In this document: positions 1 to 7,181 of the stretch, one piece after another
How the letters are laid out: the number at the start of each line of letters is the position of its first letter
Position numbering within the stretch: the first letter of the stretch is position 1
NCBI GenBank assembly: GCA_947057505.1
Contig: CAMSEM010000015.1
Coordinates: 1 to 20,570, forward strand
Length of the DNA: 20,570 bases
From: an uncultured Clostridium sp.
GTDB lineage: Bacteria > Bacillota > Clostridia > TANB77 > CAG-508
Direction of reading: 5' to 3'
Program-made: the position numbers and the translations under genes
Notes under the pieces: generated by a model
Told to the model about the DNA's origin: nothing
Seen by the model: the letters and a program-made list of their open reading frames with translations, nothing else
Databases searched by the model: none

Positions 1-581
1 ATGTGGCACAATTCCTATTGGAAGCAGTATATGGTGCGGAAGATGGAAACTATGTTGTTGGTAAAGCTTCTGGGAATCTTACCGCTAATGATTGGATGGC
101 TGTTTCTATCATTCCATTTGAACATTACCTTGGAATTACATCTTTTGAAATGGATGAGTATGCTAATCCTGTTTATAATATGGATTATTTCATTGATGAG
201 CTTGCACTTGATCTTGCGGGGAGAATTGCTGAAGAAAAAGTTACCAATTGCTATACTGCTGGTGCATCTAGTGATTTGGATAATGCTACTAGAAGAGCTT
301 TTCAAGTAGTTAGTAGCTTTGGCATGAGTAGTGAATTTGTTGGAAATCGTAGTTACATTAATAGTGCTAACTATCCCATGTTCTCAGAAAAGGTAACTGA
401 TATGCTGAATGATGAAGTTGATGAGCTTATTGAGAGAGCCTATAATCGTGCTGAAGAACTTTTGGAAGAAAACGAAGATATTCTGGAGGCAATTGCAGCT
501 GCACTTCTCGAAAAGCAAATTATGAGCGAAGTTGAGCTTGACAAGATTTGGCAAGAAGTGGTAAACAAACGGAAAAAATAA
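1..581 (+). CDS. M41 (FtsH-type) metalloprotease, C-terminal part
   Basis: This is the 3' part of a gene that begins before the window; codons are in frame from base 3. The product resembles the peptidase M41 domain of FtsH-like AAA+ membrane proteases, which degrade membrane and unstable cytosolic proteins. Seen: the core TAGASSDLDNATRRAF at about residues 85-100 matches the family stretch holding the third zinc ligand (Asp91 of the visible part). It is followed by FGMS and the helical tail typical of M41, with a YNRAEELLEENEDILEAIA segment. The HEXXH zinc motif and the AAA+ domain would lie upstream; bases 1-2 (at) fit the end of a His codon of that motif. A GTG at base 3 could be read as a start, but the domain would then lack its active site, so truncation by the window edge is preferred. 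The sequence diverges from housekeeping FtsH, so a specialised paralogue is possible. Confidence 0.75.
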   Translation, partial: VAQFLLEAVYGAEDGNYVVGKASGNLTANDWMAVSIIPFEHYLGITSFEMDEYANPVYNMDYFIDELALDLAGRIAEEKVTNCYTAGASSDLDNATRRAFQVVSSFGMSSEFVGNRSYINSANYPMFSEKVTDMLNDEVDELIERAYNRAEELLEENEDILEAIAAALLEKQIMSEVELDKIWQEVVNKRKK

Positions 582-609
582 GTTATAAACACAATAATTT
601 GTGTGCTTC

Positions 610-644
610 AAAAAAGAGGAACTTTAAATTAGTTCCTCTTTTTT
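610..644. terminator. bidirectional intrinsic terminator
   Basis: A perfect 14-bp stem (610-623 with 631-644, core agaggaact/agttcctct) closes a 7-nt loop and is flanked by an A run on the left and a T run on the right. It can therefore stop transcription from the M41 gene on the plus strand and from the convergent acyltransferase gene, which ends 10 bp away on the minus strand. Confidence 0.9.
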
Positions 645-654
645 ATATGGTGCT

Positions 655-1728
655 CTAATTAAATAATTTTGAATTAAATACTTTTTCATTTATTTCCTTA
701 CACACATTTTTTAATATATATGATAAACAAATGGTAATCATAAAAATAGCTATATAGTAAGAAATACGTGTTTTATCTGGATAAATTAAAATATTTCTCA
801 TTCCTTTTCCTAAAATTTCATATATTAAATAAATTTCCATAGAATAGCCACCTATCCATATAAAGAATTTTTTTAATAATTGTAAATTTAGTTTTGAAAA
901 TATAAAAGATAATGTTATTACTAATGTAATAGCTAATGGGCAGTATAAATATCTTTTGATATAAAAACATCCAGTAAAATTGTTTTTATAAAGAATTATA
1001 CCAATTCCTATTAAAAATATCATTGCCACCACTACCCATTTATATGAAATTTTTTCCTTGTTTAATACTTTCTTACCTATCCAAGCACCTATAATAAATA
1101 CTGGAATTCTTGTTAATGCTATTTCATACATTTGATAGGTTTGGTTACTAATAAGCATAATACTAAAGTTTATTCCAATAACTCCAAGAACCATAATTAA
1201 CATTGCTTTGTAATCAAATTTTTCAATTAATTTATGTATAATAGGATATATTAAATATAATGTTATAATTAATGAGAAATACCAAAAATCGAGATTGCCA
1301 TCTATCCAAAAAGATAATAACGAAATATTTTGTAAGTATCCTTTTAGACCACCAGTTTGGATAATTGTTGCACTATATATTGCTATAACAATTATAGCTG
1401 CTGGTAATATTCTAATTGCTCTTTTTTTATAAAACTCCGTTAATTTAGACTGCTTTGAAAAGGAAAAGTATAATCCTATTGCAGATAACAATAAAAATAT
1501 ATCTACTCCTGCATTTCCTAAATCTTTAATAAAGTTAAAGTAATTACATAAACGTGGGGAATGAATTAATTCATTTATGTTTAACAAAGATGAATGAAAA
1601 AGCACTATCCATAATGTTGCTATTCCCATAATTACATTTCTATAATCACTTATGTTATAGAGCGACCACTTTTTGTTTGCTTCTATTTTATTTTGTAGTT
1701 TAAACTCTTTTACTTCTTTTACTAACAT
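655..1728 (-). CDS. acyltransferase 3 family membrane protein
   Basis: A 357-residue polytopic membrane protein of the acyltransferase-3 (OafA/NodX-like) family, which moves acetyl or other acyl groups onto surface sugars at the membrane. Seen: a short N-terminal cytosolic stretch, then WIVLFHSS with the family's conserved His (His45). This is followed by a GNAGVDIFLLLSAIGLYFS segment (about 71-89) and the basic loop FYKKRAIRILP (about 99-109). About ten hydrophobic segments run to the end. Length is usual for the family. The start is supported by AAGGAG a few bases upstream (about 1734-1739). It stands alone, convergent with the M41 gene. The acceptor cannot be told from sequence; cell-wall or capsule polysaccharide is the usual guess. 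Confidence 0.85.
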   Translation of the reverse strand: MLVKEVKEFKLQNKIEANKKWSLYNISDYRNVIMGIATLWIVLFHSSLLNINELIHSPRLCNYFNFIKDLGNAGVDIFLLLSAIGLYFSFSKQSKLTEFYKKRAIRILPAAIIVIAIYSATIIQTGGLKGYLQNISLLSFWIDGNLDFWYFSLIITLYLIYPIIHKLIEKFDYKAMLIMVLGVIGINFSIMLISNQTYQMYEIALTRIPVFIIGAWIGKKVLNKEKISYKWVVVAMIFLIGIGIILYKNNFTGCFYIKRYLYCPLAITLVITLSFIFSKLNLQLLKKFFIWIGGYSMEIYLIYEILGKGMRNILIYPDKTRISYYIAIFMITICLSYILKNVCKEINEKVFNSKLFN

Positions 1729-1796
1729 TTGCTCTCCTTATACCTAAAAGTTTCTTAATGTCAACAAAATAACAACAATGTTATCTTTAAATTTAA

Positions 1797-1833
1797 TATA
1801 GACAAAATACTGACAATTAGCATTTTGTCTATA
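1797..1833. repeat. 12-bp palindrome, terminator- or operator-like
   Basis: tatagacaaaat (1797-1808) is perfectly inverted at 1822-1833 around a 13-nt loop. It lies between the acyltransferase start and the relic of the secA end. On the minus strand it follows the relic's stop codon by about 20 bp, so it may be the old secA terminator, though the T run after it is weak. It could equally be an operator upstream of the acyltransferase gene. Confidence 0.5.
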
Positions 1834-1855
1834 CTAAAAAACTCTTATAGTAAGC

Positions 1856-1939
1856 TTACTTTCCGCAACAATTTTTATATTTTTTTCCACTTCCACAAGA
1901 AGACTTTATCTTTGTATTATAAATACTATAAAATACTAT
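1856..1939 (-). pseudogene. relic of a secA 3' end (SEC-C motif)
   Basis: An open frame with no start codon encodes 27 residues ending SSCGSGKKYKNCCGK and a stop. This is the zinc-binding SEC-C tail seen at the end of SecA, with the first Cys of the usual CPCGSGKKYKNCC replaced by Ser. Its DNA matches the real secA end (about 4353-4390) over roughly 37 bp with about four differences, all apparently synonymous. The match includes 16 identical bases (1884-1899 and 4375-4390). Upstream of the shared part the two sequences diverge abruptly. It is best read as the original secA 3' end displaced by an insertion; a separate decayed SEC-C gene is the alternative. Confidence 0.7.
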
Positions 1940-2018
1940 TTATACTAATAAGATTGCAGATTATAGCCATTTATATTTATTGTATTATTAGTATTATTTT
2001 TGTCTATGTTTTCTTATT

Positions 2019-2042
2019 TTTTGCAAACAAAATGCAAACAAT
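2019..2042 (+). repeat. 24-bp direct repeat, left copy (GCAAAC units)
   Basis: ttttgcaaacaaaatgcaaa followed by caat occurs here and identically at 4264-4287. Each copy holds two GCAAAC units 11 bp apart, about one helical turn. Each copy lies inside the inferred element, near one end of it, which suits arm-type integrase binding sites. Confidence 0.75.
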
Positions 2043-2074
2043 GTTTACATTCGATTTTTAAATTATAATAAAAA

Positions 2075-2131
2075 CGCCTAGATTGCAACGTACTTAACAT
2101 ACGCTTAGCTTGTAGCTACATTGTCTAGGTC
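2075..2131 (-). terminator. long-loop hairpin with T run, terminator of the cargo region
   Basis: On the minus strand, cctaga(c) pairs with (a)tctagg around a loop of about 40 nt that holds a smaller stem (tagct 2106-2110 with agcta 2114-2118). The sequence continues as cgttttta. It could end leftward transcription through the cargo region. Confidence 0.5.
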
Positions 2132-2184
2132 TTACTAAAAATATTTTACTATATCAAAACTTGTATGTCAAACATTTTTTGCTA

Positions 2185-2224
2185 AAAAATATAAAGGTAA
2201 AGACCTAAATCTCTACCTTTTTTT
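2185..2224. terminator. intrinsic terminator at the end of the small RNA
   Basis: aaaggta (2193-2199) pairs with taccttt (2214-2220). On the minus strand it is followed by tatattttttag and on the plus strand by a run of T, so it may act both ways. On the minus strand it lies about 10 nt after the closing helix of the candidate small RNA. Confidence 0.6.
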
Positions 2225-2317
2225 ACCGTTGGTTATTTGGCAGGTGTGCCAAATCCTGCATCTCTTTTGACCTTTTAAAGGTGTGTGGATGGCACTATTG
2301 TCCACTTCAAATAACCT
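2188..2317 (-). ncRNA. candidate structured small RNA (about 130 nt, unassigned)
   Basis: Seen on the minus strand: a promoter at 2324-2353 that would start RNA at about 2317, then a closing helix P1 (GGUUAUUUG 2316-2308 with CAAAUAACC 2239-2231). P1 encloses three hairpins. P2 is GUGGA/UCCAC (2305-2301 with 2289-2285), P3 is ACCUU/AAGGU (2282-2278 with 2274-2270), and P4 is GCAGG/CCUGC (2259-2255 with 2244-2240). The P2 loop holds GUGCCA (2295-2290) and the P4 loop holds the exact complement UGGCAC (2251-2246), so a 6-bp loop-loop contact is possible. An intrinsic terminator follows. An alternative 8-bp hairpin, atttggca/tgccaaat (2235-2254), competes with P1 and P4. It does not match any riboswitch, ribozyme or SRP RNA consensus that I can recall. 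It has no following gene to control in cis, which favours a trans-acting RNA. Confidence 0.5.
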
Positions 2318-2323
2318 ACTTAT

Positions 2324-2353
2324 ATTGTACTTTTATTTATTCATTTTTGTCTA
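2324..2353 (-). promoter_or_regulatory. sigma-A-type promoter for the small RNA
   Basis: TAGACA (2353-2348), an 18-bp spacer and TACAAT (2329-2324) on the minus strand each match the consensus at 5 of 6 positions. The expected start at about 2317 falls at the first base of the closing helix of the small RNA. Confidence 0.55.
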
Positions 2354-2509
2354 GCATTTTTTAGATTTATTTTTCCATATGATTTTTCCGTCTATTTCTT
2401 ATAGTTTGATTCCAAGTTCTTTTATTTAACTTCATTAATGTTATTATTGAATTTTTATTATGCTCCTCATCTTGTCCTAATGCTAGTTTTATAACAACCC
2501 TACCATTTT

Positions 2510-2990
2510 TTATTTTTTATCATTTAAAATATCTTCTGCCTTTTTAGCATAATAGTTATTATTTTTTATTGGTAAATTCAGGTATTCAATTATACTTTTC
2601 ATATAATCTAATGATTCATATCTTTTTCCAGTATGCTCACATTCTATATAAATTCTATCATTAACAAATTGCAGAGCAAGTTCATCTCCATTATTTTTTT
2701 GATATACACTAATATGGTCGCTAATTTTCATAAGATCCATATACCCTATTAATTTAAGCATATTGTAAGCATCATCTATATTATTAATCTCAACATTAGC
2801 ATTAATTTAGTTTAAAATATTTCCGTTATCATCTATATGCTTTTGTTTATATGTTATCAATTTTCTAGTATTAGGCTTTTTTGAAATATCTCTTAATTAA
2901 AATAGAATTATTTAATAATTCGTTGTAATTTTTGCAATTTTCAAATTCTTTTTTGACTAAATAAATATCATTTATATCATATTCTTTTCT
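2510..2990 (-). pseudogene. CYTH-like protein gene, broken (frameshift and nonsense)
   Basis: Three stretches read as one protein: 2990-2874 (KEYDINDIYLVKKEF...KRYF), then a shift of frame near 2871-2885. Next comes KKPNTRKLITYKQKHIDD, a TAA at 2807-2809 where a Gln codon (CAA) would fit, and a last open frame of about 98 codons to the stop at 2510. The ATG at 2761 inside it (83 residues) has no ribosome site. ITYKQ, then NNIDDAYNMLKLIGY, then DRIYIECE resemble the order LTYK, ALxxLGF and EIE of the CYTH fold (class IV adenylate cyclase, thiamine triphosphatase). The family call is tentative, since the arginine and lysine clusters of an active enzyme are incomplete. It is the last gene of the cargo operon. 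Confidence 0.45.
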
Positions 2991-3067
2991 TTAGCTCTAT
3001 GTCCTAATAATATTTTATTACCATCTAAAATCATTACTCCAATTCCAACTTTTATATATTTATCCAT
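2972..3067 (-). pseudogene. Nudix hydrolase N-terminal fragment
   Basis: A 31-codon frame, MDKYIKVGIGVMILDGNKIL and LGHRAKE, is the typical first beta-strands of a Nudix hydrolase. The frame then meets a stop, and the Nudix box (GX5EX7REUXEEXGU) is absent. The remaining sequence leads straight into the CYTH-like remnant in another frame, so a deletion probably removed the rest. The start is well supported by AAGGTGG about a dozen bases upstream. It lies 19 bp after the preceding cargo gene, so the intact ancestor was in the same operon. Confidence 0.6.
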
Positions 3068-3086
3068 ACTTTACACCACCTTAAAA

Positions 3087-3392
3087 TTAATCTACTTTTT
3101 CATGATATATAACTTCTTTTCCATTGTTTTTAGCATACTCAATTTCATTTTTTGTACTGTTTCCAATATATCCATCAATATTTACAACATAAATAGCATC
3201 GCTTATATCAATTTTCTTTCTATGAATTTTATCTAAAATACTAGCATCAACGCCTTCATACATTTGTCCATCAATATTATAAACACATTGAATAACAGCA
3301 TAGCCTTCTTTTAGTTCCAATTCTTCAGCAATTTTCATCATTTCTTTTGAATATCTCATACTTCCACAAATTGTTATTACTTTAATTTCCAT
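3087..3392 (-). CDS. nucleoside 2-deoxyribosyltransferase-like protein (small)
   Basis: A 101-residue cytosolic protein with the layout of the small Rossmann-like deoxyribosyltransferase/DUF4406/SLOG group. It begins with a first strand and loop, ITICGSMRYSKEMM (7-20), with a Cys-Gly-Ser nucleotide-type loop. The C-terminal half is KIDISDAIYVVNIDGYIGNSTKNEIEYAKNNGKEVIY, matching the family pattern of aspartate, 'aDa(v)vvv', 'G..t..E...A...gK.v'. Such proteins bind or cleave nucleosides or nucleotides, and many are phage-borne. AGGAAAGGA precedes the start. The gene lies 14 bp after the next deoxyribosyltransferase-like gene and 19 bp before the Nudix remnant, as one operon. The exact reaction is unknown. 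Confidence 0.65.
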   Translation of the reverse strand: MEIKVITICGSMRYSKEMMKIAEELELKEGYAVIQCVYNIDGQMYEGVDASILDKIHRKKIDISDAIYVVNIDGYIGNSTKNEIEYAKNNGKEVIYHEKVD

Positions 3393-3406
3393 GTATAAAT
3401 CCTTTC

Positions 3407-3820
3407 CTATTTTACTAAATCTAAATTTTCATTAATAATTTCTGGTGAGAATCCACTTATCTCATCAAACAAAATCCCCTCTGGTACTTCATTCCATAAG
3501 TATATTTTCTTATTTTCCATAAAAGCTTCATATAATTCAAGAAATGTTGAGCCACCAATATAATTCTTTTTTCCATTTTTATCAAAATTTAAAGTTAATA
3601 CTGCATCCATAGATTTTATTCTATCTCTACTTCTCATAAACATTTCACCTTTCATTCTTGCATGTTCTTCTTTTCCTTTAGCATACCATTCATTTTCAGC
3701 ATTTGGATTTTCGTATGTATGAGGTAAAAATACTTCCCATCCATTTTCTTCTAGTTTTTCTTTAATTGGTGGTATATCCTTATAAAAAGCTTTACTACAT
3801 ATTATAAATATTTTATTCAT
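3407..3820 (-). CDS. nucleoside 2-deoxyribosyltransferase-like protein
   Basis: A 137-residue cytosolic protein related in fold to its downstream neighbour. The first strand is NKIFIICSKAFYKDIPPIKEKLEENGWEV, a central helix carries EEHARMKGEMFMRSRDRIKSMDAVLTLNFDKNG, and then comes YIGGSTFLELYEAFMENKKIYLW. This last part is the 'G.(S/T)..E...A....K.i' pattern of deoxyribosyltransferase-like proteins. The second half ends LFDEISGFSPEIINENLDLVK. A GGAG lies about 10 bases before the start. It is the first intact gene after the integrase fragment and leads the cargo operon. No catalytic Glu/Asp assignment is certain, so a nucleotide-binding (SLOG-like) role is the alternative. Confidence 0.65.
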   Translation of the reverse strand: MNKIFIICSKAFYKDIPPIKEKLEENGWEVFLPHTYENPNAENEWYAKGKEEHARMKGEMFMRSRDRIKSMDAVLTLNFDKNGKKNYIGGSTFLELYEAFMENKKIYLWNEVPEGILFDEISGFSPEIINENLDLVK

Positions 3821-3956
3821 ATATAAATCACTCCAATTCTTATTCTATTTGCCAAACATTATACCATACTTTAAATTGATTGTCTTAATTTTTGTAAAAT
3901 TTTGTATCTTTTTTCCTAATATTTTAAAGAGCCAGTAATTATACTAGCTCCATACT

Positions 3957-4115
3957 CTAATAAGCAATTTCATATTTAATAATATCGTTAATTGTTTCAG
4001 AACTCATTAAATTGTCAAATACATTGCTTACATCTTTTCTTGTTTCATCAACTTTTGCAATTTCAAATTTATATTGATAGAAATTTCCTCTCTTTTGAAT
4101 TGTTACATTCGACAT
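3957..4115 (-). pseudogene. tyrosine-type integrase, N-terminal fragment
   Basis: A 52-codon frame starts MSNVTIQKRGNFYQYKFEI and continues AKVDETRKDVS. This matches the opening of the arm-site DNA-binding domain of phage and ICE tyrosine integrases (pattern 'KRGxxYxYxFEIxxxDGKRK'). The last 20 or so residues do not fit that family. The core-binding and catalytic domains with the R-H-R-Y residues are missing, so an internal deletion is likely. A strong AAAGGAGA site precedes the ATG. The position beside the attachment-like sequence at the secA end is where an integrase gene is normally found. The short frame might still be translated. Confidence 0.6.
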
Positions 4116-4147
4116 TTTTTATTTCTCCTTTCATTTTTCGAATGTAA

Positions 4148-4179
4148 ACAAAAATGCTATCACGAATGATAACATTTTT
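4148..4179. repeat. hairpin upstream of the integrase remnant
   Basis: aaaaatgctatc and gataacattttt are inverted with one mismatch around a short loop. The hairpin lies just upstream of the integrase remnant, between the arm-like repeats. It could stop secA read-through or take part in recombination-complex architecture. Confidence 0.35.
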
Positions 4180-4253
4180 ATTATTTGTATTCACTTTGTT
4201 TGCATAGGCAAATATCCTTATTTTTCAAGTATTTCAGAGTTTTAAGTTTATAG

Positions 4254-4303
4254 TATGAAAACATTTTGCAAACAAAATGCAAACAATTTGGTGTGTTTTC
4301 ATA
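4254..4303 (+). repeat. right copy of the GCAAAC repeat within a 10-bp inverted repeat
   Basis: The second copy of the 24-bp repeat (4264-4287) is enclosed by tatgaaaaca (4254-4263) and its exact inverse tgttttcata (4294-4303). It lies about 40 bp beyond the secA stop codon, so on the minus strand the whole unit can also fold as a hairpin after secA. Confidence 0.65.
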
Positions 4304-4340
4304 TTTATGTTTACTTACTCAATCTCTGTAAGTATTGATA

Positions 4341-7091
4341 TTACTGATTTCTACCACAACAATTCTTATACTTCTTTCCACTTCCACAAGGACATGAATC
4401 GTTTCTACCTACCTTTGCTTCGGTATTTACAACTGTAGTTATTCCACCAGATTTTCTAGGCGCATAGCCTTCTAAATCTTTTAAAGCTTCTTCTTCAAAT
4501 CCTTCTCCTGTAATTTTAACAGAAGTAGTTCTTTGAAGATTCTCTTCTCTTTTTCTTGCATTCATCAAGAATTTTACAACATCTGTTTTGATGTCTAAAA
4601 TCATTTGATCAAACATCTCTGCTCCCTCTATTCTATATTGAACAACAGGGTCTTTATGTCCATATGCACGTAGACCAATACCATCTTTTAATTCATCCAT
4701 TCCGTCAATATGGTCCATCCATCTTTCATCTACTATTTTTAGCATAATAATTCTTTCAAGTTCTCTTAAGTTTGTTTCACCAATTGTTTGTTCTTTTTCT
4801 TCATAAATGCTATGTGCTTTTTGTGTTGTTTCTTCTATTACTTCATCTAATTTAATTTTGTCTTTTTTAATTGATTCTAATTCAGTAATACCAAGGTTTA
4901 CTTGAATATCTTGTATAAATGCTTCTACATTTTTGTTTTCTTCATCTGCTAAATATTCATTTGCAGTTTCGTCAATTAAAGAATCCATCATTTTGGTAAT
5001 ATTCTCTTTTAGGTTTTCTCCATCTAGTACTTTTCTTCTTTCGTCATAAATAATACCTCTTTGAATGTTCATAACATCATCATATTGAAGCACATTTTTA
5101 CGGATGCTAAAGTTTCTACTTTCTACTTTTCTTTGTGCAGATTCTACAGCATTTGAAAGGATTTTAGCTTGAATTGGCATATCTTCATCTGCACCTAAAG
5201 TATTGTATACTCTAGTAATAGTATCTCCGCCAAATATTTTCATTAAATCATCATCTAAACCAATATAGAATTTAGATTCTCCTGGGTCACCTTGACGACC
5301 ACTACGACCACGAAGCTGATTATCAATTCTTCTAGATTCATGTCTTTCTGTACCAATAATTTTTAATCCACCTGCTTCAATTACTTTTTGCTTTTCTTCT
5401 TTTATTTCATTTTCAAATTTTTCTTGTAGCTCTTTAAATTTGTTTCTTGCTTCTAATATAGTTTCATCATTTGTTTCATTAAATGCTGTTGCTTGCTCTA
5501 GTTGTACCTCTGTGTATCTTTGTCTTCTCATTTCTTGTTTTGCCAAATATTCACTATTACCACCAAGCATAATATCTGTACCACGACCAGCCATGTTAGT
5601 AGCAATTGTTACAGCTCCATATTTACCAGCTTGTGCAATGATTTCTGCTTCTTTTTCATGGAATTTAGCATTTAGTACTTCATGTTTAATGCCCTCTTTT
5701 TTTAGCATATTGCTCAATTTTTCAGACTTTTCAATAGATACTGTACCTACTAGAACTGGTTGACCTTTTGCATAGCTTTCTTTTATATCTGCAATTACAG
5801 CTCTAAATTTAGCTGGTTCATTTTTATAAATAACATCTGAATGATCTTTTCTAACCATTGGTTTGTTAGTTGGTATTTCAATAACATCCAATTTGTAAAT
5901 TTCTTGAAACTCTTCTTCTTCTGTCATGGCAGTACCTGTCATACCAGAAAGTTTATCATACATTCTAAAGTAATTTTGGAATGTAATTGTTGCTAAAGTT
6001 TTAGATTCATCTGCTATTTTCACATGTTCTTTTGCTTCAATTGCTTGGTGAAGACCATTATTGTATCTTCTACCATACATAATTCTACCTGTAAATTCAT
6101 CTACAATTAGAACTTCTCCATCTTTTACAATGTAGTCTATATCTTTTTTCATAACACCATGTGCACGTAGTGCTTGATTTACATTATGTACTAATTCAGA
6201 ATTTTCTATATCGTTAAAGTTTGCTAGTCCAAACTCTTGTTCTGCTTTTTTTATACCTTTTTGTGTTAAAGATGCTGATTTTGCTTTTAAGTCTACAATG
6301 TAATCATATTTTTCATTATCTTCTGCTTGCTCTTCATTTTTTACATCTTCTTCTACAATTACTTTTGGTGTCAATCTTTTAACAAAATTATCTGCTTTTT
6401 TATATAGGTCTGACGATTGAGCTCCTCTACCTGAAATAATAAGTGGTGTACGAGCTTCATCAATTAAAATACTATCAATCTCATCTACAATAGCATAATT
6501 TAATTCTCTTTGAACTAATTGTTCTTTATAAATAACCATATTATCTCTTAAGTAGTCAAAACCAAATTCGTTGTTAGTACCATAGGTAACATCACAGCTA
6601 TATGCTGCTCTTTTAGCCTCTGGTTCCATTCCAGCAACTACTAGTCCAACAGTTAACCCTAAAAATTTATATACTTTTCCCATCCATTCACTATCTCTTT
6701 TTGCTAAATAGTCATTGACAGTAATAACATGTACCCCTTTGCCTGTTAAAGCATTTAAATATACTGGAAGAGTTGCAACCAATGTTTTTCCTTCACCAGT
6801 TTTCATTTCGGCAATTCTACCTTGGTGCAAAATAACACCACCAATTAATTGCACGTCAAAATGACGCATTCCAAGTACTCTTTTAGAAGCTTCTCTTACT
6901 ACTGCAAAAGCCTCTGGCAAAATATCATCTAATGTTTTACCATCTTGTAATGCTTTTTTAAATTCTGTAGTTTTGGCTCTTAACGCGCTATCTGTTAATT
7001 TCTCCATTTCTGGCTCTAAACTATTAATTTTTTCGATAATTGGTTTTACTCTTTTTACTTCTTTCTCACTATATGACTTAAATAATCCCAT
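4341..7091 (-). CDS. secA: preprotein translocase ATPase SecA
   Basis: The motor of the Sec pathway, which binds preproteins and drives them through SecYEG by ATP hydrolysis at the inner face of the membrane. Seen (916-residue numbering): MRHFDVQLIGG, Walker A MKTGEGKT at about 96-103, ITVNDYLAKRD, and Walker B VDEID at about 202-206 followed by EARTPLIISG. The preprotein-crosslinking region, MAGRGTDIMLGG, the ESRRIDNQLRGRSGRQGDPG motif and a helical scaffold follow. The C-terminal zinc tail is CPCGSGKKYKNCC. The start is placed at 7091 because AGGAAGG lies 9 bases before this ATG; two upstream in-frame ATGs (7127, 7100) have no properly spaced site. The last few codons overlap the inferred insertion site of the element, so the present C-terminus is probably partly element-derived. 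Confidence 0.97.
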   Translation of the reverse strand: MGLFKSYSEKEVKRVKPIIEKINSLEPEMEKLTDSALRAKTTEFKKALQDGKTLDDILPEAFAVVREASKRVLGMRHFDVQLIGGVILHQGRIAEMKTGEGKTLVATLPVYLNALTGKGVHVITVNDYLAKRDSEWMGKVYKFLGLTVGLVVAGMEPEAKRAAYSCDVTYGTNNEFGFDYLRDNMVIYKEQLVQRELNYAIVDEIDSILIDEARTPLIISGRGAQSSDLYKKADNFVKRLTPKVIVEEDVKNEEQAEDNEKYDYIVDLKAKSASLTQKGIKKAEQEFGLANFNDIENSELVHNVNQALRAHGVMKKDIDYIVKDGEVLIVDEFTGRIMYGRRYNNGLHQAIEAKEHVKIADESKTLATITFQNYFRMYDKLSGMTGTAMTEEEEFQEIYKLDVIEIPTNKPMVRKDHSDVIYKNEPAKFRAVIADIKESYAKGQPVLVGTVSIEKSEKLSNMLKKEGIKHEVLNAKFHEKEAEIIAQAGKYGAVTIATNMAGRGTDIMLGGNSEYLAKQEMRRQRYTEVQLEQATAFNETNDETILEARNKFKELQEKFENEIKEEKQKVIEAGGLKIIGTERHESRRIDNQLRGRSGRQGDPGESKFYIGLDDDLMKIFGGDTITRVYNTLGADEDMPIQAKILSNAVESAQRKVESRNFSIRKNVLQYDDVMNIQRGIIYDERRKVLDGENLKENITKMMDSLIDETANEYLADEENKNVEAFIQDIQVNLGITELESIKKDKIKLDEVIEETTQKAHSIYEEKEQTIGETNLRELERIIMLKIVDERWMDHIDGMDELKDGIGLRAYGHKDPVVQYRIEGAEMFDQMILDIKTDVVKFLMNARKREENLQRTTSVKITGEGFEEEALKDLEGYAPRKSGGITTVVNTEAKVGRNDSCPCGSGKKYKNCCGRNQ

Positions 7092-7132
7092 ATTTTTCAT
7101 CCTTCCTAAATTGTTAAACTTATACATATGTT

Positions 7133-7161
7133 ACTATATCACTTTTATATAAAAATCGCAA
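7133..7161 (-). promoter_or_regulatory. sigma-A promoter of secA
   Basis: TTGCGA (7161-7156), a 17-bp spacer and TATAGT (7138-7133) on the minus strand, about 40 bp upstream of the chosen secA start. Confidence 0.65.
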
Positions 7162-7181
7162 CAAAAATGAGCAAAATTTTG

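Larger units (their letters stand above)
1884..4390. mobile_element. decayed integrative element in the 3' end of secA
   Basis: The boundaries are inferred from a 16-bp direct repeat (tttccacttccacaag at 1884-1899 and 4375-4390) lying inside the SEC-C coding end. Just inside each boundary is a shared 24-bp sequence (2019-2042 and 4264-4287) made of two GCAAAC units, and a further inverted ATGCAAACAA copy lies at 4196-4205. These look like integrase arm-binding sites. An integrase N-terminal fragment (3957-4115) abuts the secA end. The cargo is two deoxyribosyltransferase-like genes plus broken Nudix and CYTH-like genes, and a candidate small RNA. There is no intact recombinase, so the element should be immobile. 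That secA is the target is inference from this layout. Confidence 0.6.

Noticed and set aside
1825..2061. 78-codon plus-strand frame across the secA-end relic
   Set aside because: It is antisense to the SEC-C relic, low-complexity AT-rich and has no ribosome site.
2231..2316. tRNA-like cloverleaf (9-bp acceptor-like helix with three hairpins)
   Set aside because: There is no anticodon arm of 5+7 geometry, no T-loop GTTCRA and no D-loop GG. It is kept as an unassigned RNA.
2367..2507. Open frame of about 45 codons (minus strand) after the CYTH remnant, ending NRRKNHMEK
   Set aside because: It reads like protein in part, but it has no start codon with a ribosome site and no recognisable family. 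It may be further debris of the element.
5440..5763. 107-codon frame antisense to secA
   Set aside because: It is a shadow of a highly conserved gene with no ribosome site or family.
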